A stretch of DNA of 64,000 nucleotides from Nakaseomyces glabratus (GCF_010111755.1 NC_088962.1:682001-746000); one strand, 5' to 3'; counted from the stretch's first letter, positions 53,891 to 63,405 are shown. The notes: generated from the sequence alone by a model not told the origin. Made by a program: numbers and translations.

Positions 53891-54013
53891 GATCTCGGAT
53901 TTTAGAAAACAAGAGTATTTGATCCTTACCTTCCTATACAGAAGAAAAAAAGAACCATCGAGTTTTATAACTAGAAACAAATAACCCTTACATTCGCTTA
54001 ATACTAATCAGAA

Positions 54014-54682
54014 ATGCAATTCTCTACTGTCGCTTCCGTTGCTGCTGTCGCCGCTGTCGCTTCCGCTCAAGCTAACGTTACCACCGCTACTGCTACTCAA
54101 CACACCACCACTTTGGTTACCATCACTGACTGTGAAGAACACATCTGTTCCGAAAAGGTCTCCCCAGCTTGGGTTTCTACTGCCACCGTTACTGTCAACG
54201 ACGTCGTTACTTTGACCACCACCTGGTGCCCAATTGAAACCACTGTTCACAACACCACCAAGCCAGCTCCAGCTCCAACCACCGCTAAGCCAGCTCCAGC
54301 TCCATCTTCTGCTAAGCCAGCTCCAGCTCCAGCTCCAAAGCCAGTTACCAACTCTACTGTCAAGCCAGCTCCAGCTCCATCTTCTGCTAAGCCAGCTCCA
54401 GCTCCATCTTCTGCTAAGCCAGCTCCAGCTCCATCTTCTGCTAAGCCAGCTCCAGCTCCATCTTCTGCTAAGCCAGCTCCAGCTCCATCTTCTGCTAAGC
54501 CAGCTCCATCTTCCAAGGCTGACACTACCACCACCACCAAGTTCGTTCAAACCACCACTTTGACTTCTTCTTCCAAGGCTGCTCCATCTACCCACGCTGT
54601 CTCCTCTTACACTGGTGCTGCCGCTAAGGCTCTACCAGCTGCTGGTGCTTTGATTGCCGGTGCTGCCGCTTTGTTGTTGTAA
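54014..54682 (+). CDS. CCW12: Ccw12-type GPI-anchored cell wall mannoprotein with KPAPAPSSA repeats
   Basis: Abundant covalently bound wall protein needed for wall stability. Protein of 222 aa (S. cerevisiae Ccw12 133). The signal peptide MQFSTVASVAAVAAVASA is nearly identical to Ccw12. The mature N-terminus (ANVTTATATQHTTTLVTITDCEEHICSE, TATVTVNDVVTLTTTWCP) and the C-terminus (SSYTGAAAKALPAAGALIAGAAALLL, GPI signal) also match. The difference is a Pro/Ala/Lys-rich middle (about residues 83-166) of KPAPAPSSA repeats replacing the Thr-rich spacer. N-glycosylation motifs NVT, NTT and NST are present. Codon use is extremely biased to preferred codons. By position (between YCF1 and the BTB gene) it equals S. 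cerevisiae YDR134C/CCW22, the Ccw12 paralogue that is broken in the reference strain; here the frame is intact. Confidence 0.93.
   Translation: MQFSTVASVAAVAAVASAQANVTTATATQHTTTLVTITDCEEHICSEKVSPAWVSTATVTVNDVVTLTTTWCPIETTVHNTTKPAPAPTTAKPAPAPSSAKPAPAPAPKPVTNSTVKPAPAPSSAKPAPAPSSAKPAPAPSSAKPAPAPSSAKPAPAPSSAKPAPSSKADTTTTTKFVQTTTLTSSSKAAPSTHAVSSYTGAAAKALPAAGALIAGAAALLL
54260..54513 (+). repeat. 27-bp coding minisatellite (KPAPAPSSA)
   Basis: About eight units of Lys-Pro-Ala-Pro-Ala-Pro plus Ser-Ser-Ala or Thr-Thr-Ala. Five consecutive units (from about 54362) look identical at the nucleotide level, which points to recent expansion. One unit is replaced by a longer KPAPAPAPKPVTNSTV form. Confidence 0.92.
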
Positions 54683-56436
54683 GCAACTTAAAATAAAAAA
54701 TTTCTTTTTGATAAATTCTTTTTTAACCCTTTCCCAACTTTAATATCAAAATCTGTATTTTGATTTTTTACACCCCACATTTTGATTCAATAATTCTATG
54801 GTATACAGAAAAAACAACAAAAAAGTAAAAAGAATATCGCTTCTTTTTTACAGTTCGTTTTGATCCATTTATATTTTGAATCGTTTTTATTATTCATCAC
54901 GATCTTAATATCTAAATTTTTTATTTTACGGCTGTCGCATTCATTATGGTTTTTATTACTCTAATATAAAGAAAAAATATTCTGTTATTAATGATAAACT
55001 GTTTTCTTTTTCAACACTTTTGAGATCCATTTCTCACGAAGTGGATCTGAATTACAATTTCTAAAAGAAATGTAGAAAAAAGTGATTTACTGATCTTTCC
55101 AATCTGCTTTATTGAACTTCCACGATTATTCTAAATCCAATTTAGAGTTGTTAAGGCTTCTAACTTTTATTGGTGTCCCTTCTTCTTTTGGTTGCTTATT
55201 TTCTTTTCTTTCCTGTCACCTATTTTCTCTTTCGAAGAACTCTATGCTTTTTTAATTTAATAAAGGAAACACTTACACACACTACTTTCGAAAATTTTTC
55301 TATTATCCGGGGGTTTTTTTTATAAAGAGAAAAGTTGTAACATTACATTACTAGGGTTTCTGATAGACATAGATGACATGGAAATTTTTGAGAAAAGACA
55401 TTCTAAAAAAATGGATTGCTGCAAAGGGGACAAGGTGTGCACTATAAAGTTAACCTTTACTCAAGCGACTCTATTTTGAATTTTAAATAGTCTTCGATAT
55501 TCATTCAGAATGAATTGATTGATCTAAGTAAATCTTTTTTTTACATAAAGTTTTATCATGGATAATTGATATTTTGTTTCTTTGTATTATCGAAGACTAT
55601 TAAAATGTTATGTGAATAGTTTCAATCAAGTTCTTAATGAGAAGGGAGTAATAATACTACCCTTGTCTATATCATTTATACTTTCGCAAATAAATACCCT
55701 ATGTTCTTAAAATAACAAAAACAATTCTACTACATCCCATATTTTTTCTATTCCAATAACATAACGAAAAACCTTATGTTACCATAAAAAATGGTGCTAG
55801 CTTTAAGAGCTTAGTGAGCTTATAGTTCCATCCCAAGGGTATATATGGCTTTACTAACTTTGCTATATTCAGCCACAGGCAATGGTTCTCAAATTGCTCA
55901 CGGGGTTTAGTCTCTAATACCCATTGAACACCTTTTTAACTATGGCGAGCTCAGGGAAAAAAAAGAGAAACCAGCGAAGGAAGAGATGACATAGAAAAAA
56001 ATTAATAATGGGAAAGACAATTCACAATGGCATATGCTGGTTACGTTCTTATACATAGAATGCCTTAAAGCATATTGTTAAATTATTATCTAGCTTTTCT
56101 CTAGAATAATACCCTCAAAAAACAATCGTACTAAAACTACTTCGACTCATCATAGACTGTACTTGTATGCCATCAGCTGTTAATTCCACCTGAAAAAAAA
56201 AAATCCATCAAACTAGGTTACGAGGCATATCATATAGAAGGTTAAGAGAATAAAACTCCGGGGAATTTACTAAGTCTACACATTCTAGTTATTGTATTTC
56301 AGTCGTTTTCAAACTGATAATAATTTTCCATATCTTTCTGTTCATCATATTTGTTGACATTACCATTTTTTAAGGATAGTTCTATTTATTAAGGCACTAG
56401 TGCTCGTTGTAAAGAAACTCATTCATAGAATACAAC
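54683..56436. other. 1.75-kb AT-rich intergenic region
   Basis: 3' flank of the wall-protein gene and promoter of the BTB gene. It contains a short hairpin (AGATCCA / TGGATCT, about 55023-55048) and the larger inverted-repeat element at 55481-55605. An exact TACTAAC with a downstream CAG stands at 55852-55872, but no 5' splice site belongs to it. No coding gene is seen. Confidence 0.6.
55481..55605. repeat. Multi-stem inverted-repeat element
   Basis: Outer arms 55481-55499 and 55588-55605 are inverted copies (TTTTAAATAGTCTTCGATA against TATCGAAGACTATTAAAA), perfect except for one extra A. The 88-bp interior holds a perfect 8-1-8 palindrome ATTCATTC-A-GAATGAAT (55499-55515) and a TTATC-ATG-GATAA stem (55553-55565). 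Together they could fold as a multi-branched RNA or cruciform. Confidence 0.8.
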
Positions 56437-58116
56437 ATGAGCGTAACATCTGGCAGTGCTCTATCGCCTGAACAGTTTGACCCCAATATCCCAGAGATAT
56501 TACCACATGAAAAAATGTACAGAATACAAGTGGGTAAGCAGCTCTTTAAGATTAGTGGTGCGTCCTTGAATTCGGATGGACCAAGTTTTTTCACCAACTA
56601 CTTTCTGAAAAGGACAAACAGAGCAACCTCTAATAATAACAATGCAGGTAACAACGCAAATAACGCCGCAGCTAACAATAACAATGCCTTCTCCCCATCC
56701 TCTGTAAACAGCACCAACAGTCCTCCATCTGGCGGTAGTTACCACGGCTCAGACAATGAAGTGCTATTTATTGACAGATCAGCCGACATATTCGAACTCA
56801 TATATCAGCACCTACAGGGTTACTTCATCGAAATCCAAGACGAAGTTCAATACACGATGCTCTTTGCAGACGCCATGTACTACAACCTACCTAGACTAAA
56901 AGCCATTTTAAAGGACTGTGACTATTACTATACCAATATCGGTGGTAAGTCATACAAGCTTGCCAAAAGTTTGTTCAAAAGAGAAGGTGATTCACCTAAC
57001 TATTTCGAAATCACATCTGGAACTCTGTACATTGATGTTGAAGAACTAATTCTGACTAGAAAACTTCTCAGACCGCCTCCACATTCAGCTCCATATGTAG
57101 CTAGGTCAAACGTCCTTTTTGAAGATCTTCTAATTCTTCTTGGTGGTGGTTCCATCAATTTAGATGATGATAGACGGAGTTCTCTAATAAGAGAGTGCAA
57201 GTTCTACAGATTCTTGAATTTGGAACAACGCTTAGTCAAATGCAGCATCAATTACAATCCCCTAACAAGAAAAGAAGAAATATGCTTGCATCTCAAAGAT
57301 GTCTCCAGAAAGGGCCTTGTTATATCACAGACAACAAAAAGAGACCTTTCATATTTGTTTCAACCTGCTACTGTTATGAACCAAAATAACGAACATGTAC
57401 CCTCATTAATGCAGTCACAATTTGACCAAGCAGGTCTTGACTTTTCTCAAAATTCTGGAGGTATGGATCCTAGGGTCAAAAGACAAAAACTCTATGAACA
57501 ACAGGTTGGTAGCTGGGATATTGTTGGCTACAAGAGACCCTACTTGGATAAATATTCTAGGGAGTTTATCTTTCAAGTTGACTCTAGAGAAGCTATCTTA
57601 ATATTCAACAGGGATACAAAGCGAGTTCATATCGACTTCATTGATCAGACGGCAAAAAATTTCTTCAACCTATTCTACAAGGAGCTACTGAATAGCCCCG
57701 ATTGTGGTATTGATCTAAACCATTATAAATGCAAATTGGCACCTTCCTTTTACGACATGAATATGATGTCACCTGTTGAATCTAATAATTCAAACTACAA
57801 GCCAAATCCACATCCCGACCTTGTATTACCTGCACTTTTAACTCTCGGTGATCTTTCTATCGATGGGGTTAGGTACCCTCGAGTTGCATCTTTGATAGAT
57901 GAACCAAGAATTGCTTCAAAGCAAATTCCTAATCTTGATGTTAGACCAAAAGGCTCGGAATACTCTCCTAATGAATTCTCACAAGGGTTCCAACTTTTCC
58001 TACACAAATCTTTATGGAAAATCGGTGTGACTAACGGAAGAATAATCCTTTTGTTGCTAAAGGCTGATAGTATTACGGGAACATCTGAATACTGTAAGAG
58101 TCTCTCGTACATATAA
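56437..58116 (+). CDS. BTB/POZ-like protein of the YDR132C/YLR108C family
   Basis: Protein of 559 aa (YDR132C is about 495 aa, YLR108C about 485 aa). The N-terminal part (about 25-140) is a T1/BTB-type fold: KMYRIQVGKQLFKISGASLNSDGPSFFTNYF, then, after an Asn/Ala-rich low-complexity insert at about 67-95, VLFIDRSADIFELIYQHLQGYFIEIQD. The rest is a conserved fungal region without catalytic motifs, including YFEITSGTLYIDVEELILTRKL (about 188) and WDIVGYKRPYLDKYSREFIFQV (about 360). The Asn insert is absent from standard BTB folds and probably forms a disordered loop. Function is unknown in S. cerevisiae. Order YCF1 - CCW - this gene - F-box gene is that of S. cerevisiae YDR135C-YDR131C, so it is the YDR132C orthologue by synteny. 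Confidence 0.88.
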   Translation: MSVTSGSALSPEQFDPNIPEILPHEKMYRIQVGKQLFKISGASLNSDGPSFFTNYFLKRTNRATSNNNNAGNNANNAAANNNNAFSPSSVNSTNSPPSGGSYHGSDNEVLFIDRSADIFELIYQHLQGYFIEIQDEVQYTMLFADAMYYNLPRLKAILKDCDYYYTNIGGKSYKLAKSLFKREGDSPNYFEITSGTLYIDVEELILTRKLLRPPPHSAPYVARSNVLFEDLLILLGGGSINLDDDRRSSLIRECKFYRFLNLEQRLVKCSINYNPLTRKEEICLHLKDVSRKGLVISQTTKRDLSYLFQPATVMNQNNEHVPSLMQSQFDQAGLDFSQNSGGMDPRVKRQKLYEQQVGSWDIVGYKRPYLDKYSREFIFQVDSREAILIFNRDTKRVHIDFIDQTAKNFFNLFYKELLNSPDCGIDLNHYKCKLAPSFYDMNMMSPVESNNSNYKPNPHPDLVLPALLTLGDLSIDGVRYPRVASLIDEPRIASKQIPNLDVRPKGSEYSPNEFSQGFQLFLHKSLWKIGVTNGRIILLLLKADSITGTSEYCKSLSYI

Positions 58117-58638
58117 TGCATCGATATTCAAACGAGCAAACAAAACCGAGCATTAGCGAACTAAAATTCTTCGAATTCATATCCATTTGATCTTGCCATT
58201 TTTCATTTCAGATTACCTTAAACCTAATGAGTACATGAAGCGTTTACCTGTCCCAATTCTAATTTATGAATAGACACAATTGGTGACAAAACTTGTTTAC
58301 AGTAGTATATATTTTATATTTTTTTTATTTTAGTTCAACTTTAATATTAGTTTTTAATAAGTTTTCTCCTTTTATTTTGACAGCATCTTTATTGCTCCCA
58401 ATACTTAACTATCTGATGGACTAACATTTACATAATTATTATTAATTTGTAAAACTTAACTAAGGGTTCAACAGCCTTAATTCCGTCGGCCCGTTTCTTT
58501 TGAAAAATTAATGAATTTCAATGAACTCATCGCTCATCTGTGATCTATAAGAGCACCCACCTTACATAAATACCTCAATTAGCTTAACTCAATTGTAGAT
58601 TAGAGCAAATATTACAATCGGGCAGTCTATGGCTATCG
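58117..58638. other. Intergenic region before the F-box gene
   Basis: 522 bp. T-rich run at about 58312-58345 including TTTTATATTTT (58312-58322), an 11/11 match to the S. cerevisiae ARS core consensus; origin activity is not established. A short uORF is entered separately. Confidence 0.5.
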
Positions 58639-58649
58639 ATGCCTTTTGA
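58629..58649 (+). promoter_or_regulatory. Overlapping upstream ORF on the F-box gene
   Basis: ATG at 58629 opens a six-codon frame (M-A-I-D-A-F, stop TGA at 58647-58649) in another frame that covers the main ATG at 58639. Ribosomes starting at the first ATG would pass the main start and stop 8 bases after it, so this uORF should reduce or regulate translation if the transcript includes it. Confidence 0.6.
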
Positions 58650-60282
58650 GAAATTACCCCAGGAAGTGGTTCAGAAGATACTATCGAATGTATCGCAAGA
58701 TGACAAAGTTGCATTGACCTATGTATCCAGGAATGCATACTTTCATGGTATAAGGTCGCTTTACAGGAACATATACTTGGCTAACACGTCCTATATACCG
58801 AGTGACTACGACGGCTCGCTTGGCACACATTATTGGTCTACATTATGCTGCAACTATAGGAACATATCAACAGATTTCGAGTCTCTAGACCTGGCAGAAC
58901 TGGGCAATCTCTTCAAAGGAAGTGAAAGGGCAATGTACAAGTTTAATTGTCTTATAAGGTCAATAGAGGAGAGGCCTGGTAAACTATGCCCTCTAATTGA
59001 AAGTGTGCATTGCACCTGGCATTTAGATCCTAAATTACTCGAGAGATTCATTTATCTGCTAACAAGACATGGTCATAATCTTAAAAGTTTTGATAACTTC
59101 ATCGGTGGAGAGATAAACGACCAATTAACCAGTATTTATGGACAACTACAAACCCTTACGATGACTGCATCAAGTAGAACACCTGCTGATCCTCCTACTA
59201 TTCAATTCGTTGATAGCCTCGACAAATTTTGCAAACAGTACAGCTGGGAAAATTTGAATACACTAAATATACATATGGATCTGCGCAACTATTTCCATAA
59301 CCTAGACAAACCATTAAAAATTAGAAATTTGACTTTGAATTTAAGAAAAGATATGCTTTTAGGAGAAGATTATAACCGAGGTAGGCTGCCATATCACAAA
59401 ATCTTAGATAAGAATGAACTTAGAGAACTAGAAGTACTATCTTGGATCGAACCCAAAGATATGAATTTCGACATGTATCAACTGTGGGGATTATACGAAT
59501 TCCTGGAGTTTCATAACATCGAAGAGTTATCACTGCTTTCTTTAACAGACAATCATTTTTTTATTACTGAAGCAGTGAGCCATTGGCATCACTTAAGAAG
59601 ATTAAAGCTTGACTACATGTTCGAACTAACCATGGAAAATGAATTCCTAGACCTCCTTGCATCTTCCCCATGTGCCAAGACTCTTGAATACATTGATTTT
59701 AGAATTAATCAATTCGAAGGGGTACCTATATCAGTTGCAGTTGGATTACAACCCAAATTCGAATTGACATTGATGTGCAAATGTGATTTTTGCAAAGGAG
59801 TATACGAAGACATAATAATAAAGAAGTACTTCCCCACTGTTGCATCTTTAAGAAAACCCTCATACAAAGAACTTGAGCTAAACAAAATATTTTATCAAAT
59901 GATTAAAGTATACCCCATAATACCGCATGCCCATTATTGTGATGTATATCCAGCTATGGGATTCAGATATTATTCTTTACATGACCATGCAAATATTCAG
60001 AATAGAATGAGACAGGATGATGAAAATATGAAACGTTTGCCTTTACTGTCGGGTGATGATATCAAGAAATTGTATCATTACTATTTACACTCAATGAAAA
60101 GAACCTACGATTATTTTATATTACGTTTCCAAAACTTGAGATACTTGACGATTAACGACTTACCCACAACTATAGTCCAGATGGATGAACATCAAAGATG
60201 CAATATACCTATCTTTCACGCCACAGGATACGAAAGCAATCAGCTCTATGAATTAGTAGATGCTGAGTCCTTATTTAGTTAA
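58639..60282 (+). CDS. F-box protein (YDR131C orthologue)
   Basis: Protein of 547 aa (S. cerevisiae YDR131C 556). An F-box at residues 2-46 begins PFEKLPQEVVQKILSNVSQDDKVALTYVS, the usual Skp1-binding helix pattern, followed by a long alpha/beta region with degenerate leucine-rich character (for example LNTLNIHMDLRNYF and LRRLKLDYMFEL). It is expected to be a substrate receptor of an SCF ubiquitin ligase; the target is not known. Near residue 379 are CKCDFC and, later, Cys/His residues that could bind metal, without a known domain. Synteny with the neighbouring BTB gene supports orthology to YDR131C. Confidence 0.87.
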   Translation: MPFEKLPQEVVQKILSNVSQDDKVALTYVSRNAYFHGIRSLYRNIYLANTSYIPSDYDGSLGTHYWSTLCCNYRNISTDFESLDLAELGNLFKGSERAMYKFNCLIRSIEERPGKLCPLIESVHCTWHLDPKLLERFIYLLTRHGHNLKSFDNFIGGEINDQLTSIYGQLQTLTMTASSRTPADPPTIQFVDSLDKFCKQYSWENLNTLNIHMDLRNYFHNLDKPLKIRNLTLNLRKDMLLGEDYNRGRLPYHKILDKNELRELEVLSWIEPKDMNFDMYQLWGLYEFLEFHNIEELSLLSLTDNHFFITEAVSHWHHLRRLKLDYMFELTMENEFLDLLASSPCAKTLEYIDFRINQFEGVPISVAVGLQPKFELTLMCKCDFCKGVYEDIIIKKYFPTVASLRKPSYKELELNKIFYQMIKVYPIIPHAHYCDVYPAMGFRYYSLHDHANIQNRMRQDDENMKRLPLLSGDDIKKLYHYYLHSMKRTYDYFILRFQNLRYLTINDLPTTIVQMDEHQRCNIPIFHATGYESNQLYELVDAESLFS

Positions 60283-60762
60283 GCAATGTCGCTTAAATAC
60301 ACACATTTTATGACTAATATAGATTACTACAACCGTCGTAGCATAACGACACTAATGAACTATTCCATATATATTATTTATTGTAACCATTACTATTATG
60401 TTTAATACCATTTGTGACATTTCACGCTATTTCAACCAACTTTCTAAGCCAACGTTTATACATCACATGATTATGTCATAACCCACAACGTTACGCTGTT
60501 TGCCACATATTCTAGCGGAGTCTCTAAGTACGTCTGATGCCCACACAGCCAATTTTTGCGTTAAGGGAATAAGTTTTCAAGGATGGGGGACATGATGCCT
60601 GATGAGACCATTAAGCAGGTCCTGGCTAGCAATAAATAGCTCCGTGGCGCATATATCTTTCAAGTCTCATATTAACTACTGACATTATACAGTTTGATCA
60701 GTCGGTGTTTTTAAGTAACGGCACAACAGAACTAACATAGATTGCAAGATTTTGAAAAAAAA
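60283..60762. other. Intergenic region before PHB2
   Basis: 480 bp. A proteasome-type TTTGCCAC motif (60499-60506) is a near match to the Rpn4 site but has one mismatch. This is the junction between the YDR131-135 and YGR229-231 synteny blocks. Confidence 0.5.
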
Positions 60763-61704
60763 ATGAGTGGCTCACCAGAATTTCAGAGGTTCGCTAGAGC
60801 GTTGAGACAACAAATCACTAAGGTACAACAGCAAGGTGGTAGACCTGGTGGCCCACCAAGAGGTGGTGCTGGTGGTGCTTTCGCAGGTATTGGCGGTCTG
60901 TTGGTGTTAGGTGCTGGTGCGCTTTTCTTCAATAATGCGTTATTTAATGTGGACGGTGGTCACAGAGCCATTGTCTACTCACGTATTGGTGGTGTTTCGC
61001 AGAAAATCTTTTCAGAAGGTACACATATTATTATCCCATGGATCGAGACACCTATAGTGTATGATGTGAGGGCTAAACCACGTAATGTTGCCTCTTTGAC
61101 GGGTACCAAGGATTTACAAATGGTCAATATCACATGCAGAGTGTTATCAAGACCCAACGTTGGCCAACTTCCCACTATATACCGTACATTAGGCCAGGAC
61201 TATGACGAAAGAGTTCTGCCTTCCATTGTCAATGAAGTTTTGAAGGCAGTTGTCGCACAATTCAATGCTTCTCAATTGATCACCCAAAGAGAAAAAGTGT
61301 CTAGACTGATCCGTGACAACTTGGTTCGTCGTGCTAGTGGGTTCAATATATTACTGGATGACGTCTCCATCACTTATATGACATTTTCTCCAGAGTTCAC
61401 CCAGGCTGTTGAAGCAAAGCAGATTGCTCAACAGGATGCCCAAAGGGCCGCCTTTATTGTGGATAAAGCCAGACAAGAAAAGCAAGGTATGGTTGTGAAA
61501 GCCCAAGGTGAAGCCAAGTCCGCCGAGTTGATCGGTGATGCCATTAAGAAATCTAGGGACTATGTGGAATTGAAGAGACTAGATACAGCAAAGGACATTG
61601 CTAAGATCCTAGCCAACTCGCCAAACAGAGTTGTTCTAGATAACGAAGCCCTGCTATTGAACACATTGGTCGATGCCAGATCAGCTACAGGTTCCAAGAA
61701 ATAA
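60763..61704 (+). CDS. PHB2: Prohibitin 2 (Phb2)
   Basis: Phb2 forms ring complexes with Phb1 in the mitochondrial inner membrane, stabilising new subunits and shaping cristae. The ATG at 60763 gives 313 aa (S. cerevisiae 310). The frame can be extended seven codons upstream only from a TTG, which is not a yeast start here. An N-terminal Gly-rich hydrophobic anchor lies at about residues 36-57 (FAGIGGLLVLGAGALFFNNALF). The PHB/SPFH domain follows (NVDGGHRAIVYSRIGGVSQKIF, DVRAKPRNVASLTGTKDLQMVN), then a coiled coil at about 215-270 (EAKQIAQQDAQRAAFIVDKA). Identity with the S. cerevisiae protein is visibly very high. Confidence 0.98.
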   Translation: MSGSPEFQRFARALRQQITKVQQQGGRPGGPPRGGAGGAFAGIGGLLVLGAGALFFNNALFNVDGGHRAIVYSRIGGVSQKIFSEGTHIIIPWIETPIVYDVRAKPRNVASLTGTKDLQMVNITCRVLSRPNVGQLPTIYRTLGQDYDERVLPSIVNEVLKAVVAQFNASQLITQREKVSRLIRDNLVRRASGFNILLDDVSITYMTFSPEFTQAVEAKQIAQQDAQRAAFIVDKARQEKQGMVVKAQGEAKSAELIGDAIKKSRDYVELKRLDTAKDIAKILANSPNRVVLDNEALLLNTLVDARSATGSKK

Positions 61705-61937
61705 ATAAAAGATATTGTTAGTCGATGAGTAGGGCAAGATCGTATCTTTATCTATTGCTCTATACTCTATTTTCCTTCTTCATTATATGTAAATAATAGG
61801 TCAATATTCTCATTTTTTTTTATTATTGATTTTTTTTTCTTATTAATACAGGAATTATTTATATTTTGTTCCTGAAGGGAATATATAATGCATATGAATA
61901 TGTAGGAGAATATATTTTTTGTTCACGGCACAAATAA

Positions 61938-62162
61938 TCAACTCTGATGTTTCTTGCTCGGCGTCTTGGTCGCAGATTCTGAGAACTGCAACTTCCTCGG
62001 AGTCTTTTTTGCAGCATACACTTTAGACCTGTACAAGTTCAACCGCTTTGAGCAAGGCGACAGCATGGCATCTGTCGGCGAGACAAATCTCTGTTTCAAG
62101 ATGCTCCTGAGTCTCTTCTGAACTGTCACATCCACACGTCTCTTGCTCTCATTATCCATCAT
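61938..62162 (-). CDS. BNS1: Bns1/Spo12-type mitotic-exit protein
   Basis: Small basic protein of 74 aa. Residues about 18-45 carry the conserved Spo12/Bns1 block: RLRSILKQRFVSPTDAML, then SPCSKRLNLYRSK. The two S/T-P sites (SPTD and SPCS) are the expected Cdk sites. Spo12 and Bns1 act in the FEAR network that releases Cdc14 from the nucleolus in anaphase. It is much shorter than S. cerevisiae Bns1 (137) and Spo12 (173), but the core is complete. The C-terminus is Lys-rich (KKTPRKLQF, TPSKKHQ) with further TP sites and may serve nuclear localisation. Its place between PHB2 and SMI1 matches YGR230W (BNS1). Two ATGs stand in tandem at the start. Confidence 0.85.
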   Translation of the reverse strand: MMDNESKRRVDVTVQKRLRSILKQRFVSPTDAMLSPCSKRLNLYRSKVYAAKKTPRKLQFSESATKTPSKKHQS

Positions 62163-62749
62163 ATCTGCTATATATGTACTTTCTTATTTAGGATATAATG
62201 CATATAAAGAAAAGAGCTATTTGTGTATTGATATATATACCTATATATATTCCCGATCCCAACCTCGATCATGGACAGTAGCAGGTACCAATAGCCTTCC
62301 TGCTCCCACCGTGGTACCCACGATCAACCAATATAAGTGCTTGTTAGATGGTATGTTTTGTGTCCATCAATCCTCTTCCCCCATTGTATATTGTATGCTA
62401 TTATGATGTACAGCCCTGAAACCCTAACCCCCCCATTGTTGACACTTTGCCCTATTAAGGGTTTTGGAAGGTTGTTCCGCCCCTTCTGGCTTCCCCAAAT
62501 CTACCACCCCCCACACCTTCCTTTCTGAGTGAAATGGGGTGGGGGGATATGCGAGCAAGAATTCTGGTAATCTTAGGGTTTTGACTAGGGCTTGAACAGA
62601 GAGAGGCGGAAAAGGAGAACAACCCTAAAAGGTGCTTTTCCACCCCCACACCACCACGATTCATGTGACACACCCGTACAACACATACACTACCCAACTA
62701 ACAATTAACGAGTAACATGTGAACACCAACGTACACAGGCACAACACAA

Positions 62750-62790
62750 ACGCGTAAAATTGTATCATGATATACGGGTCCTTTACGCGT
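62750..62790 (+). promoter_or_regulatory. Two MCB boxes (ACGCGT) upstream of SMI1
   Basis: ACGCGT at 62750-62755 and 62785-62790, the core bound by MBF (Mbp1/Swi6) at G1/S. They could serve SMI1 or the divergent BNS1. Confidence 0.45.
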
Positions 62791-63405
62791 ATTCTCTCTC
62801 TCCCGCTCTTCCCCCCGTCCCCCCCACCGATTCTCGAAAAAACACACACAATTGCACACAATTGTACACAAACACCCGCAGGAAGACCGTACAAGAGAAA
62901 AAGGAAGGAAGTGCGTAGAAGTCTGTGTGCTCTGAAGAAAAGCCGCGAGCCGATGGATTCCACCCCCCCTCCCCCCCGCCATCTTTAGAGAAACCACGCA
63001 CAAATTCCTTTTCTTTGTGAATTGCATTCCCGTACCGATTAATCCCGTGGATTTCACCCTTCTCCTCAGAAATACCCCTACGGTAGTGGGATTCATTGTG
63101 GGTTCGTGGTGGATGGGGATTCGTGCGGGTCCGTCTCTGTCCTCTGCATTGGGCTTTCTACACATTTTGTGGTCGAGAACGAAGGACGAAAAAAAAATTT
63201 GAATCGCAAATTGGGAAGCGCAGCGTGAGCGCCCACTATAAAATGGAGGCCTTCCACCTGCCCCACTCCCTCGGCCCATAAACACCCACAAGACCCATAA
63301 AACGCATAAAACCACTACCTAGCCGCCGATACTTGCCGCTGATACTTACACAAACTCATCCAGAGCAAAGCTATCAATAGTGGGGACAAGAATAAAAGAA
63401 AAATA

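Larger units (their letters stand above)
51014..54013. other. 3-kb low-complexity upstream region of the CCW12-type gene
   Basis: Contains no convincing gene. The long overlapping frames at 52800-53820 on both strands arise from skewed composition: the plus strand is A/G-rich and nearly lacks T in places. It holds a 7-bp tandem repeat (51771-51798), G9 at 51985-51993, G-rich tracts at 52167-52181, C7 at 52765-52771, stacked short repeats (53711-53816) and a TATA box (53883-53890). Probably a long promoter for a very highly expressed gene. Confidence 0.6.

Noticed and set aside
54008..54595. 195-aa minus-strand ORF (WSWSWLSRR repeats) opposite the wall-protein gene
   Set aside because: A mirror of the biased codons and the 27-bp repeat of the sense gene; no independent support.
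55852..55872. Exact TACTAAC followed by CAG upstream of the BTB gene
   Set aside because: No GTATGT-type 5' splice site and no open exon upstream within a normal intron length.
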